Origin: Pyrenopolyporus hunteri
Lineage: Eukaryota > Ascomycota > Sordariomycetes > Xylariales > Hypoxylaceae
Direction of reading: 5' to 3'
Assembly: GCA_902806595.1 (NCBI GenBank)
Contig: CADCXC010000003.1
Span: 1,736,001-1,800,000, forward strand
DNA length: 64,000 nucleotides
In this document: positions 38,871 through 51,914 of the stretch, piece by piece
Layout of the letters: every line of letters begins with the position of its first letter
Numbering within the stretch: position 1 is the first letter of the stretch
Notes under the pieces: model-generated
Database searches by the model: none
The model's input: the letters and a program-made list of their open reading frames with translations, nothing else
Told to the model about the DNA's origin: nothing
Translations under genes and position numbers: made by a program

Positions 38871-41800
38871 TCAACGCGTAAATCTCTACCTACATGTATA
38901 CACCGGCCTCTCTTTGTTCCCAGGTTCCAACCGTCCATGTCTACGTATCGTTGCAGACGCATACAACATCAGCGATGGCCGAATCTGACTGTGGCTAGAC
39001 TCTCTAGTCGACGTGTCTCTGCGTTTGAGAGGTCTTAGCTATGTCGTGTTCTTCTACTATTCTCCCGTTTGCCTCGCTATTCGCACGCTTCTACACTGCC
39101 TACGGTATACGCCCTCCCCTCTAGCCACAGGCTCGACCGACGTATTCGCGATCGGTTCTGGACAATTGATCTTGATCGAGCGAGCAGGCTTAGCTGATAG
39201 CTGTCAATCAAGTTCGCAGATCCGATTGAAGCCACAGTTTGGTTCACGTTATGCACCCGGCCGTGGCAGCCCGAATCAGGGCTATAAGATGTGCTGCTAT
39301 AGCCATTACAAGCTTGCTATAAACCCCCACTAATTCCACCCCAATCACACTCTTCCTGACTCTCGATTTCCCCCATTGAGATGCACCGATTCCTATTCCC
39401 GTCATAGCCTTGCCTTTTTCTGTACAGGGAGGCTACTGAGGTAGGTTAATGACATCCTGCCCCTTGTAAATACAAGGTACGAAGACACTACGTAGTTGTG
39501 CCGTACATATCTCACATATTTTATCGAACTTACCGTATCATCACCTCTACGACTGCGCGGCGAAGTTGCGGAGGGACGATCGAGAAAAACCAGGAAGGGG
39601 ATCATTTTTAGTCAGACTCAGCCGGGTTCTAGGCTTGCTTCATTTCAAATGAAGACCCTAATCTGCGAATGGTCATCTACAGAACGTAACATGAGCCAGC
39701 AGTATCTTACCAGCTAATCCCATCATCTTACCCGCTGTAGACTAGCCGCATCTACGAGTGAATATGAACCCCAAGACACTGGATCCGCCTCGATATGGTA
39801 GAGATGCCCCCTCCCCAAACTCCCGTATTGGAGGGCAAGGAGAAAGAACCCCGTAAGAATGACGACGGGGAAACTTCAGCCTTGACGGCCGACGGAGCCT
39901 CGCCCGTCCAGCAGTGTTTCACGCTTCCATCATGCTAGCTAGGAACAGACTAGGTAGATTCGCTAGGATTGCATATCGTCCGCCATTTAGGCAAAAGGTG
40001 TGGAATGACAGCATATGGAACCCCCTGGGGGCCAGCCAGCTCGAGAGCCGAGACGATAGCTGGGCCTGGCCTGACCGGAACCCGTGGGTTTGCCTAACCG
40101 GGGTAAATTTTTCCGGCACAGCAATTGTGGGGGCAGAGAAGCGAGAAGAAAAGAAATAAGGAGAAGAAAGAGAGAAAAAAAAACATATGATGAAGCCTCT
40201 CGCGTTCTCGTGTCCGCGGGGGCGTGAACAAGGGACGCCGCATAGGGGCAGGTAGACTAGATTCTCACGATGCCGAGCGGTGGGAAATTCCGAAAACAAC
40301 CAAGGTTCAACAAAGGAGAGGTCGGGGCCCCGGAACGACGATCTCCAGAAACCGGTTCCTGGAGCCTAGATGCAGTTCGGCACTTTTCATCAGTGGCTGA
40401 AGGTTTCTCTAAGTGGGTGGGTAGGTAGGTAGGTAAGTGGTAGGTATCTATTTGCATATCTCTCGAGGTATTGTATCTTGTAGATCATGTTCTGAGCGGC
40501 TTACAGGATCAGAGTTCTGATTTCCCCCCCTGACTGTCTATTGGTGCACATGTCAATGGTTACTTACTAATGTGACCTGCCCTAAAACTCTACCGAACGA
40601 CTGGCTGGTTCGCTATCGATTTGTTATTCGAGGTCTATCACTGAAACGAGTGGCGGCGCCAGGGGCTACCATGCGAGCAGCGTTCCGCGCCGAGGGGCTG
40701 GCCATCTCGGCCACGAGCCCGGTCGCGGGCCTGGCTTTGACCGACTAAATAGGGGGCCAACCCTCCAGCGCGCTCGCGAATCGATAGTTGGTGTTTCCGT
40801 GGTGCGCGTATGTCTTCAAGCGAGAGAGGGAGAGAGCAACACATCGTATCACGCCACCGATATGTAGGTCATATTGTAATCTCTCTCCTGCAGATGAATG
40901 ACGATAACCGTGCATCTGCTGGCGCCTGCGGGCTTGCTTGTGCCCGGTTCTTTCACGTATTTTCCTAGGTACCCGGCTCGGCTGTATTGCACTAGGTTGG
41001 CCGGCCTGTCTTATAGCCGCGCCCTGACCTTGCATCTGTTATTACGGTTCCTCTTAGCACGCACGCGATAATGCCATGCGATTTATATTTCGCCGATAGC
41101 GAGGCCCCAGTTTCCCCAAGCCTGTAAGAGGGAGGGCCATGGAGAAGAGCAATATACCTGTGCATGCTTTTCTTCAGGACTACCAAGGTTAACTTCTCGG
41201 TCATACCCATCGCATATGCTAGTGGAGGGTGAGTCGAGAATTACGCCCTCCGCAGTGGGTTCCTGCAAGGGGAACAGCCAGTCCACGCCGCAGAGCGAGG
41301 AGTCTAGGGTCTATCGTAGAGTGGATTGGATCTCGTAACCCTACGCCACACTTTCCTTCGTGCAACTCGCGAAGAAATCAGTTCATCCTCCAAGACATCG
41401 AGTCCCCAGAAGCGGCTCCGAACCGAGGGCTCCATGAATTTCCGTTCGTCCAGGAGGTCACCTCGCCTACATATAATATGTCTTAGAATCCGGGGGCAGC
41501 TGGGAACCTGCAGCGCGGGGGTTGGCCCATCTATCTGCCTGTACCTACCTATCTATCTAGCAGCAGCACGAGGACCTGGACAATGGCCGTGATGCTTAAA
41601 GTGCTGTGCAGGACTCGTACTTAGCCCCATAGGCGTGCTTCAGCGTGTGGAGAAGTAGGTAGGACGCAGAAGAAGAAAAGACTGCCTCCCTACCTACTTC
41701 CACGCACTACTACATACTTTCCGATGGCTTGTCACCCCCGTCCGTTCAAAAGGGGTAAAGACCCAAGATTTACCAGTCACAAGCAAGTAAGCGGCCAGAA

Positions 41801-44227
41801 ACTCGGTGCTTCTACGTGACGGTGAACCAAGGGGGGAGGACGCATTTGGCTGGAAACCCAACCTTAACGTCCCCCCTTCAAGCTCCGCTTGGGCTGCCGC
41901 GCTCCTACTCGCGAGCCCCATCTTCCCCCATCCTTACCCATCCCCTACTACCTCCGTTAGCCGCCCCAAGGTGTATCGGCTCATATCGAGATCGAGGGGA
42001 AGCCAGCACGGCAGTCGCCTTTCTTCTTTGTTTTACGTAGTGCTAAGCCTGGGGGCGCCACGAAGACGACGGAGTCGAAACGGTAGAACGGGTCTCGCTG
42101 GTTTAGCCACCGTCAAGGAAACAGAGAGGAAAGGAATGAGCAGAGTTTGACGAAATACTAGCGTTTACCCGACATAGCCCCTATACCTACTGCTGCCGTC
42201 GCCTAGGGAAAAGAGGGGACGGGACGAAGTGTAGTCGCTGTTCCGGATGCCTTTAGCATCTTTCCCTCTTACAACAACGAAAGGGCTGGGCGGTCAATCC
42301 CCAGGTTGGACTTCGATGCACGCAAGCACCTGTGTACCCAATGGCTATAGTCTCGGCCAAGCAGTAGTTAGGACATCGCCTCAATAGACGTACGAGCAAT
42401 TCGCATGTGCGTGTAGAGCAATAATTAAACCTTGCGAGCTCGAGTAGATATATGATCCCCTTAATGAAGTACAAATTGCGAATTCATATGAATAGAGGGC
42501 CTCGCCCCCTATAAAACGCACTTCTAACGGTGCGGGTAAAGCAGCAATCAGCCCTATTATAGGTAGAAGCAAGACCTACAGACAAGCGAGTTACGAACCG
42601 GTGAGTTGCGATCGAATCGTTTAAGGACGAACAATTCGTAGAACAGACACGAACCTAGATCTAGAAATGAATCTATCAGATGTGTTTCTTCATTCTCTCG
42701 TCATTATGCGACTTAAGTAGACTCCATCCCTCTGTTAGAGAAAAGAGGTGTGTATAATTCGCTTGTCTTGCCCGGCCAGGCCTTTCAAGGAGTGGATCGT
42801 GGGTTCAGCCCACGATGGTTTCCTAGTTTAGAGTATCGTGAAGGTTCCTACCAGTCTAATACCAAGACTAGGCTGAAGAAATATCGCCGACCCTCCTGTC
42901 TCAACTAGATATTTACTAGGGAGAGTGCTATTGTTGTTGTCGCTGTTCTAAATTCGCCCCTTTTCCGACTTGTCGTCAAAACCACCGTACGATAACGAAT
43001 CCAGTTCCGGTCCGATCTCCACCCCAACTGGTAGAAGAAGGACTATTGAAAGATGGTAGGAGGAATATATATCGATGAAGCAGTTTAGTTCTAGTTTGTC
43101 TATTCCCGACCATGCAAGCGTAAGAGCATACGGCTGCTTTAGTCACTCGGGAGTTCGACTAACGAATTTTCGGGGAAGTAGGCTCGTATCTACCTAAGGT
43201 CGCTAGCTATAGGAAGCCTACGATACTAGATACTTCGCAAACATTAGCCTACATTAATGGAATATTCTTTTCGAGACGGGCCGGCCGTAGGAGCGTATAC
43301 GCACTCCCATTGTCCAGATCAATACCGTATAAATACCTGTATCGTAGTCATTGCCCATCGGAACGAGCAGCCCAATGCCTAGGACCTCTCGCCACCTCGC
43401 ACGCCCATACGTCTACTTAAGGCGAAGAACGAACGATTAAAGACGACGAAAAGAATACTAGTAATATGGAAACAACTCTCTATTCTCGGGACCACCTAGG
43501 TGCTCGTCGCCCCACGTACAAGGGATGGAAAGGCACTTGAAGCCCGAACATACCTACTAAACCATCTCACCAGCATCTACGTGGCAAATTTCGTTCTCTC
43601 CTGCGCCTCTCGTACGTCCCGATACTTCGGCTTCAAAAAACGGCCGAATTCCCCCCTAGCCTAGCCCCGTCCTGTCCGTGCCTTAGGATGTTGGAAGGGT
43701 GGATCACCAACTGGCTATTATCGTGTCTGTGCCACCGTGCTCTGGCTATCGGTTCGACCACCGGATAACCCAAGCGAAGTTCAACAGCCATTCTAGCAGA
43801 GACCATTCTTTGCTACCCAGCCGAAGGTACTTACGCGCCTTTGCCTAGGCCACAGCATTGAGACTTCTTTCCCACGGATTCTACCGCGAGAGTTCTGCGT
43901 CGACGCATCCTAAGACCGCCTAAAAGCCCCAACACCCTCCCACTCTACACTACGTAAGCGCTCTCAAAGACAATCCAGCGAGCTTATAGATTTAGGTTCA
44001 AGTCCAGGAACTTTACTGATTACCTTGCCTGACTAGTATTCATAAACCTAAGATAACCATTATCTTCGAGGCCGGCATCAGAATCAGGCGGACCGGGTCT
44101 CCGCAGCCTTTCTAGTACTTCATACATCGAGAGTTCCTTCGCATACCAAACCCAGAGGCGTCGACCAACACAATCTACTTTCTACTTAGGTGCCTAGTTA
44201 TGTGATCCTACCAAACTCATCCCCCGC
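38871..44227. other. Intergenic, no supported gene
   Basis: About 5.3 kb between the pyrimidine tract and the 3' end of the anion exchanger. Open frames of 60-126 codons are scattered without recognisable motifs. Isolated AGGT tracts occur near 40415-40450, and a perfect 8-bp hairpin lies at 42796-42816. The last 200 bp probably include the 3' untranslated region of the neighbouring minus-strand gene. Confidence 0.5.
42796..42816. other. Perfect 8-bp hairpin with a tRNA T-arm-like loop
   Basis: atcgtggg, a 5-base loop ttcag, then cccacgat. The gtgggttcagcccac core looks like a tRNA T-arm (box B-like), but no matching acceptor or D-arm can be assembled upstream, so it is recorded only as a hairpin. 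Confidence 0.5.
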
Positions 44228-46567
44228 CTAGCTCTCCTCGCGTCCCCCACCCCGACTCGCCTGGCCCCTCCTACTCACGCCCAGCCGGCTCATCTCGATA
44301 TCGTCACGAGCCCTCGCGTCCTCGCATACACGGCCGCGGCCCTCCTCAGCCAGCACCTCCTCGCTCTTCCTCCCAGCAACACCGCCACCATTACCACCCT
44401 CGCCGCCGTCGCCCCCATCTCCCTCAAGCACCCCAACACCACGGCCGCGAACAGCCGCAGGACTGCTCGAACCGCTCGTATCCGCCGCAGGCGCCGCGTA
44501 CGAGCCGCCCACGCTCTCCATGGTGAACGGGCTCGCGGTCGGGGCGTCGAGGACGCTAAGTTCGTGCGGCGTGAAAACGCGGGGCAGGACCAGGGCGCGG
44601 ACGGGGATGAGCGCGAGGATGACGACGGGGAAGCCGACGGCCGCCACGGTCTGGGTGATCGCGAAGGTCGCGCCGAACGCGGCCAGCTCCACGGCGACGA
44701 ACGCCCAGACCGCGGCGCGTCGGGGAATGGCGGCGAGCGGGTGCCCGCCGGGGGTCAGGGCGCGGTCGCGGAGCAGGAAGAGGAGCTTGGCGGTGATGCC
44801 GTTGGCCTCGAGGGCCTGGTAGCCCATGATGAAGAACAGGCCGGCGAGGACGGCCTGGGGGATGAGGTGCAGGACGACGAGGAGCGGGCCCGTCATGGTG
44901 CCGAGGGTGAGGAGGCCCTGGGCGAGGTTCGACACGCGCTGCTCGACGACGTGTGTGCGCTTGAGGACGTAGTGGCCCTTTGCCTCGCCGTTGTTTTCTT
45001 CCGTGTCCGCTTCTACTTTGGTCACGCACAGCGATTCCGTGTGGAACGGCGCTTGCGGGATGAGCCCGTTGGGAAAGGGAAGGCCGAGGATGCCGGCTAC
45101 GCCTGTCGTGAGGCCTAGGAGGAATAGGTCCCAGTGGAAACCGGCGGGTTTGCGGAGCGGGAACTCGGTCCCTTGGGCGATGAGTGATGATACTATATGT
45201 TTGCGTGAGCTTTTCTTCTAGCTAAAGAATATTCGCCCGGGCTTTCCTAAGTGGGGAAATAGAGCCCCTATTAGACTTACCATTATGGTCAAAATAGAAC
45301 AAGATGGTGAGCAAGATAGCAAAAGGAATGGCTACGAACACGTCGCCAACGGAGATCTCCCAAAAGTTGACGAGCCAGCCTCTGTCAGCGGTAGGGAAGA
45401 AAGCAGCGCTCGTAGGCAGCTTCTCGAGCTCGACCGTCTTCATGCGGCCGAAGTGCACGAAACCGGTGAAGAAGATAACAGTGAGTGGAGTGCCGTAGTC
45501 TTTAAGAAAGACACGCACGGGGTGTCGGAACAGGGAGCTCCCGCCTAGCTCGCCGCATGCGTACGCGACCATGAAGACGAGTAGGGCTACCGTGATAGAT
45601 AGGTAGAAGGGTGACCCATCACCGAAGCGCTCGAGTACCTGGATTCCTTTCTGCAGGTATATGAAGGCGACGTAAAAACCAAAGATGTCGCAGGGGAAGC
45701 GCGTCACGTAGCGTAGCCAGTTGCAAGAGTTGGTAATGGCGAGGATCCAGTGGAAGACGAGAGACCAGAGCCCGATCCAGCACATGAAGGCTAGGTAATT
45801 CGTTCCGGTAGGCGCCATGATGTCGTAGACAGTACTAAAACACCACCGGTTAGACACGAATACTAAGGCGTAGCTGAAGTATCTATGGAAGAAGACGTAC
45901 TAGTTGAACACCGTGATAGGACCCGTGACTCCTACAATGACTAATGGTTGGCATGCGAGCACAGCGAATACTACCGCGCCGAGAACCGACGCAAGCAGCA
46001 CCTCGTTTACGCCGTATTGCATGTTTGTCTTGGTGAACATGTCCAGCGAAAAGGCCAAAGCCGGTAGGATACTGGAAGAGATACGATGTTAGTTTCCTCC
46101 CATCTCTATAGTATAGAAGTACTAATTCAAGCAAAATCTTCGACCAAGATCATGCAAGCTAGTCTGGGCTACGAAGGAAGACCATACTTAGCAAAGTACA
46201 TATAAACCGTCGAGGGTATAACGCGATAGTCCCAGGCGTCCCGCCAGTCGCTCCAATAGTACGGCGCACGACGACGTAGGTCGTTGACCATGCCACGAAA
46301 GAGATGTATCTTCCACCAGTTGTCCGGGGTATAATTCCGGCGTTCTTCGACGGTGGAGGAGCCGTCGCCGCTGTCGGCGTCGAAACGGCTACCACCGTGG
46401 CGACGGGAAACATTACGCGACGACGTCAGTAGTGAGCTTGCCCAATGCCGGATCTTCCCGCTCGGCGGCTGGAAGGATCTAGCTCCAGGCTCGGCCGCCC
46501 CGCCGCGGCCCTCCCCGGAGGAATGCATGGCCGACGGTAGAGTCAGCGAGTCCGTAGGCGGCGACAT
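44228..46567 (-). CDS. Bor1/SLC4-family anion exchanger (borate or bicarbonate transporter)
   Basis: Four exons on the minus strand: 46567-46188, 46071-45901, 45834-45281 and 45192-44228, with introns of 116, 66 and 88 bp; all splice sites are GT-AG and restore conserved family strings at each junction. The 689-residue product has a Ser/Gly-rich cytoplasmic N-terminus, then the HCO3-cotransporter-type membrane domain: YMYFANILPALAFSLDM, a GVTGPITVFNYTVYDIM segment that is diagnostic for the family, FGRMKTVELEKLPTS, and GLPFPNGLIPQAP. The fungal relative Bor1 exports borate across the plasma membrane, and animal SLC4 proteins carry bicarbonate or chloride. The C-terminal 130 residues are Gly/Glu-rich and variable. 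Exon 4 is markedly more GC-rich than exons 2 and 3. The ATG at 46567 is the first in-frame start; an alternative lies 13 codons further in. Confidence 0.93.
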
Positions 46568-47479
46568 AGCGCACGAGACAACGCCTTGCGTGTGCTAAAT
46601 CTGCAGGAGAACTTGTGAGTATGATTGGGACTCGAGACGTAGTTCGTATGAATCGATGCATATAGTGAGAATAATGCCAATGATATCGATAGTATTAAAA
46701 AGAATAGCTTTACTGAGGTATATGGATGTTAGTGTTTAGGCGCCTCCTACACAGCATATGTTACGATAAAGTACCTTCACTTTAGGAAAGTGGCGAAGCA
46801 ATAGCGAACTATTGGCTAGGGTAGACTAAGGATTCAACTCTAAGAGACATATTAGAATACCCCGTGCGAAGTCCACCTATAGACGAGGAGCCAAATCGAT
46901 GAACAATTACTATAAGATAGTATCAGAGTCAGTAGACAATACCCAGACCGGCGGTGTATGTGAGTTAGATACTCGGGAAAGAAAGAAGAAAAAAAAAACT
47001 ACAATTACTTAATCGAGGATGAATGGACGCGAAGAACCCTTGACGTAGTTCTCTACTTGGTTTAGTTCTTATCTTACCGAATCGCTTCCCCACAGCGACT
47101 GGGGACCAAGCCAAGGTGCTGAGGCTGTTGGCACCGCAGCCGGGGCCGGGGGGATTGGTCAGGGGCAGGAAAAGTGATTCTTGTGGAGGAACGAGGATGC
47201 CGTCATCGGCGCGGCTCGTCGAAACTCTGTCTTTGTCTTCCTAACGTCCGAACGCTAGTGTAATGCCTTGCGATGGTGGGACTTCTATCTAGTATTGTAC
47301 AATATACGCATGCCCGTGACAAGATGGCGCGCCTTGTTTTTTCCTTCTCGTCACTAATAGAATATAGGTACATGGGATGAGTTGGGAGCTTTAGGTCGTC
47401 ATGTGTCATGACGATAGCCCTCGCAAATGCCTGGTCGAGGATAAGGCTCCTGAGCTGATCAGGCCGTATATACAAACTG
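46568..47479. other. Intergenic between the anion exchanger and the m-AAA protease
   Basis: Promoter region of the minus-strand anion exchanger on its left side and 3' flank of the protease gene on its right. Contains an A-run near 46990 and a ccggggccggggggattgg patch near 47140. No gene is supported. Confidence 0.5.
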
Positions 47480-50322
47480 CTACCTCTTATCCTCGTCCTT
47501 GGCTTCCTTGAATAATGCTGGGCTTGACGGGGGCTCGGGAGCATCGGGTAGAGATGGTGATGACGGCGCCGGAGGAGGTCCTGGCGGTGCCTTGTTGGGA
47601 TCGCCGCCAAAGTATTTGGAAAAGTCGTCCCTGTCGTCAAATGGTCGCGGTCCTAATATCCGAACCATATCGTCTCGAACTAACACCTCCTTCCTTAATA
47701 ATTCTTCCGCGATGAGCCCTACTTCCTTCTTCTTCTCGAGCAAGAGGTCCTTGCACTTCTTGTATGCTTGCTCTACGATGCGTCTCACTTCCGCGTCGAT
47801 GATTTGACCCGTCCCCTCCGAGAAAGGCTTGTATATCCTACTTTCATCATTTCGGAAATGGAGAGGTCCGACTTTGTCTGACATGCCCCATTGCGTTACC
47901 ATGGCTGTGGCCATCCTCGTCACCTTGTCGAAATCATCGCTGGCTCCCGTTGTCACTGTAGGGAAGTGAATCTCCTCCGATATCCGACCCCCCAGCGTCA
48001 TGGCCATGCGATCCATTAGTTGCTCGTAGCTCATCAGGTATGCGTCTCCTGGCACGTATTGCGCGTATCCGAGACCTTTACCCCGAGGTATGATCGAAAC
48101 CTTCAGGAGCGGATCGGCGTATCTAAAGAACCAACCACAAATAGCATGACCCGCCTCATGATAAGCTACGGTCTTCTTCTCTACCGGGTTTAGCACGAGG
48201 GACTTGCGCTCGAGACCGCCGATAACACGCTCGATAGCTTGCTCGAAGTGCTCCAACGTTACCGATGCAGCGTTATTTCTCGCGGCTGCTCGTTGTTAGT
48301 AAAGGAGCCATGGTTCCTATGTAGGTGGGGGGACATACCGATGAGTGCGGCTTCGTTTACACAGTTCGCAATGTCGGCACCAGCAAAGCCCGGTGTTAGA
48401 GACGCGAGCCGCCCACTTAAATATTCCATCTCCTCATGGGTGACGATCTTCTTCAGATAGACCTTAAAGATGTCTTTCCGTCCCGCCATCGTAGGAGCGT
48501 CGATGTTGATGTGTCGATCGAACCGACCCGGTCGCATCAACGCCTTATCTAGGATATCCACTCGGTTGGTGCCTGCAAGGACTACGATCTGATCGGTAGT
48601 GTTGAAACCATCCATTTCCGTCAGGATCTGGTTGAGTGTAGCCTCTCGTTCATCGTTCCCTCCGAATCGCTGTCCTTCCGAACGAGACCTACCGATGGCA
48701 TCAATCTCATCAATGAAGATAATGCACGGTGTGTGTCTCCGCGCGGTAGCAAAGAGATCTCGGACTCTAGACGCGCCAACACCAACGAACATTTCGACGA
48801 ATTCGGAGCCGCTGACGCTGAAGAACGGTACCCCCGATTCACCCGCGGTGGCTTTCGCGAGCAGCGTCTTACCCGTTCCGGGAGGCCCGGAGAGAATCGC
48901 ACCGCGCGGGATCTTGGCACCGAGTCTCTGGAACCTTTCCGGCTTTTTGAGGAAGCTCACGAACTCCATGATCTCTCGCTTGGCTTCGTCCATGCCGGCC
49001 ACATCCGAAAACTTAACTTTGATCGCCGTCTCGTGGCTAAAACGCTTCGCTTTGCTCTTGCCGAAACCAAAGACGCCGCCGGGTCCGTTAGCTCCGCCGG
49101 GCCCGCGTCTTGAAGCCCAGAGGAGCAAGCCCACGAGCAGCGCAGTAGGGCCGAAGGCCAGGAACAGGTTTAGGAGGGGGCTCTCAGGAGCGTAACTCAC
49201 GGGAATCCTGTCGCTGCTAGGAATTCCGAGCTCGTCCTGAGCTTCGTCCAAGCGCCTTTCAAAGGCGTCAGCCGAGGCGATGGAGAAGTAATAGTGGAAG
49301 CCAGGGCGCACCGCGACGGAGTCGGGGTACATAGACTGGGTCGCCTCTCGGTTGAGCTCGACTCGGACCCTATGGCCTTGAATAACCATCTTCTCGACGA
49401 GGCCCTTGTCTAGGAAATTCTTCCTCAACTCCTGCCAAGTGATTTCCCGGTCGCTCTCCTCGAAGATAGAGTTGTAGATCCATAAAGCAACGAGTGCACC
49501 CACGATCGTCGTTAGCCAGTCGTTCCCCGTCATGTTCGTGGGGCCGGGGTTCTCCTGGTTTGGAGGCTTTTTGTTTGAGTTGAATCCATTGAACCCGCCT
49601 CCGGCTCCGCCCTCCTTAGGCCTCTGTTCGTCGTCCCTGCGCGGTTCTTCTTCCTGCGAACGCTTCTCGCGCTCCTGAGACTTCCCGGATTGGCCGCTAG
49701 AGGGTCTCTGCTTCAATTTACCGCCGAATTGTTTAAACTCGTCAACATTTCGCCTGAATCTTCTTTCAGTCTCTACTTCTGCCAATTTCTTGGCCATTGC
49801 ATTCACATGCATGAATGCTTTGGCAAAATCAGCAGGCGCGAAGTTCCCGTCCTTCTGCGCCCTAATTAAATTCCTAATGGGCTCAGGCACTCCTACCCTT
49901 CTCACGCCTTCCAAAAACGAGTTGTCAGCATCAAATCTCATTTTTTTGAGGAAATCCGTAAATATCCGCATCTCCTCGTCGGTAAGGTAAACCCAGCCCT
50001 TAGATAACGGCAACCTATCGTCTTCCTCAGCACTGGGCGGCTCTGACTCTTTGCCCTCTATTGGACCTGGCGATTTGGAACTCTTCACTTGCGGCTTTGA
50101 AGGGGGCTCTTTGGAGGGAGGTGTTCCATTTCGGCCGGCTTCATTTTCGCCCTCGGAGGGCTCGGGATTCTTATTGGCATAATATCGAGGTCGCTGCGCC
50201 GCCCAGGCAGACTGTGACGTACGCAAAAGACGCGGTGTCCGTATACTTGAGCGGGCGGAGGCGCTGAGCGACAAGCTAGCAACCCGTGCAAGCCCGGTCG
50301 ACCGGCGCAACAAGCTCGACAT
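47480..50322 (-). CDS. Mitochondrial m-AAA protease subunit (Yta12/Afg3/FtsH type)
   Basis: Two exons, 50322-48339 and 48285-47480, joined over a 53-bp intron that restores NEAALIAARNNA; product 929 residues. An Arg/Ser-rich N-terminus (1-45) looks like a mitochondrial presequence. It is followed by a charged region, two membrane spans (about 267-287 and 381-403) enclosing the FtsH extracellular-type domain, the AAA ATPase domain with Walker A GPPGTGKT (479-486) and Walker B FIDEID (536-541), the SRH arginines near MRPGRFDRH, and the M41 metalloprotease motif HEAGH (704-708). The C-terminus is Pro-rich. m-AAA complexes in the inner membrane face the matrix, degrade misfolded membrane proteins and mature some precursors. 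Two spans and matrix topology favour m-AAA over i-AAA (Yme1), which has one. It could be the Yta12 or the Afg3 orthologue; length leans to Yta12. Confidence 0.95.
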
Positions 50323-51446
50323 ACCGGGCAGGTCAGAAGCTGAGGACCGGGGGGAAGGGCGGCGGGGTTGTTGAAGATCCGAATGGAGAGAATTATCGAA
50401 TACCGTGCTATTTCATGAGGACGTAGGCGGCCGCCGCCAATGTCGCGAACGAAGGGTGGGGTGCCAGAATCCGACTCCTTTCGGTCTTGTCTTTTTGGTT
50501 ACTCTCGGAAAGATTTTCCGACATACAGCAGAGGGTGGTTAGAAATCGAATTCGCCTCGCGCTGACAGAACGATTGTAGTGGGTGAATCGTTCGAAAGCT
50601 TCCATTACGCCAGTCTAACCGCAATTGAACTAGCTGGAGTAAGATAAGCTTATCTAAATTGCGCAGCTCACGTGATTGTTCGGAGATATCGGGGTTTAAG
50701 AGCCCATTTCCTTTTAGTCGATAACTGTATTCAATATCGCTTTTCGAAGCATATTGCCAGCCAACTTCCCTCTAGCACAAAACACGCTCTTCTAATAACC
50801 ATAACCTTATAAAGAAAGACGGGCATCTATGGAAAAGGGGCAGGCCATACTATAAACCGAATAGTGAGTATGGGTGAGACATACGCAGTTGATAACGACT
50901 TAGATGATGTGACGTCCTTCCGTGTCCTGCATTTACTTACATACCGCCATCTACGAGGTTACGCTAGTCATAAAGCCATTGAAGAAAAAAGAAGGCTAAT
51001 CTAGGTACCTTACGATTATTTAAATATGCGGAAGACTTACAATATTTCCAGGCCAGGCTTGATTGGGTACTAAGCCGTCTACTTATATCGTTAACGCCCT
51101 GAGACGCCTCAGGTTTTCCATCCCGCAACATCGCGCTACGTCACGCGGCGGTTTGGCAGACCATGTCGCATGCAGAACGTTAGGGTCGTATATCGGGGCA
51201 CAATACAGTCAGAATACTGAAGATAGCTTCTATAAATCACGCAGGGGCATGTGTGCTACCCCTGTTAAATCGCGCGCGCACCCGGTTGCAATAATGTGGA
51301 ATGGTGGGCTTCGGTATAACGCAGGTACCGTGAGATCGTTCGCGCCAGGGGCAAAACAATCGGTTTTATTTCAGGCAAGTTGGGGCCCCCAAATTGCAGA
51401 TAACGAAGCGCGCCGACGCACCCGTGTGTACCTAGCCGGGCTTCCC
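50323..51446. other. Intergenic, promoter of the m-AAA protease gene
   Basis: The region holds the minus-strand promoter of the protease and the 3' flank of the Pga2-like gene. A 65-codon minus-strand frame at 50408-50605 is probably untranslated leader. A 144-codon plus-strand frame at 51063-51497 begins with a non-ATG codon, has no domain and runs into the antisense of the next gene. Confidence 0.5.
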
Positions 51447-51914
51447 TCACCCGACGAGGTATTGCTCGATATCCTTATCCTCCTCGTCTTCCTGTAGTTC
51501 TTGGAGCCTCTTCTCCTCCGCGTCTAGTAACTTCTTGATCATGGTCCGCTGCCGCTTCCGGGCCTTCTTTCCCCAATCCGATGCGGTCGTTTGGGCTTGT
51601 TCCTGATCGTCGTCGTCGCTATCCTCGGGTAAATCTACTTGGCCGCGCAATTGGTTGGGCGATATCTGTGCTTGCTTTTCTTCTTCCGCGAACTGTTTCT
51701 CCATCTGCTTCTCTTGGAACTTGGCGCCCATCTTGATAATGTAGGGCCGTAGAAGCATGTATGCGCCGACGATTATGACTAGCCGAATCCATTGCTTCGG
51801 CGTCATAGACGTAAAGGACTCGCTGAGATTGTTGCTAAAGCGGTCTTTGACCAGCGAGAATAGTTGAGATACCGAGTCGAGTAGGTGAGCGAAGAGATCC
51901 ACGAGCTCGGACAT
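51447..51914 (-). CDS. Pga2-like ER trafficking protein
   Basis: Intronless, 155 residues, typical size for the family. A short N-terminal amphipathic region is followed by a conserved block MTPKQWIRLVIIVGAYMLL with one membrane span (about 41-60), then RPYIIKMGAKFQEKQMEK, a charged region, an acidic DSDDDDQ stretch and a Lys/Arg-rich helix with coiled-coil character. The conserved block is what identifies the fungal PGA2 family. In yeast Pga2 is an ER membrane protein needed for processing and trafficking of Gas1 and alkaline phosphatase. The start ATG at 51914 is the first after an in-frame break and gives the expected N-terminus. The gene is divergent from the CENP-S gene with 584 bp between start codons. 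Confidence 0.85.
   Translation of the reverse strand: MSELVDLFAHLLDSVSQLFSLVKDRFSNNLSESFTSMTPKQWIRLVIIVGAYMLLRPYIIKMGAKFQEKQMEKQFAEEEKQAQISPNQLRGQVDLPEDSDDDDQEQAQTTASDWGKKARKRQRTMIKKLLDAEEKRLQELQEDEEDKDIEQYLVG

Noticed and set aside
44564..45118. 184-codon plus-strand frame antisense to the Bor1-like gene
   Set aside because: Mirror of GC3-rich coding sequence; Glu/Asp/Gly-rich composition is typical of antisense to such exons.
50408..50605. 65-codon minus-strand frame upstream of the m-AAA protease
   Set aside because: Probably leader sequence; no domain and no splice link to the protease presequence.
51063..51497. 144-codon plus-strand frame
   Set aside because: Starts with a non-ATG codon, has no motif and overlaps the antisense of the Pga2-like gene.
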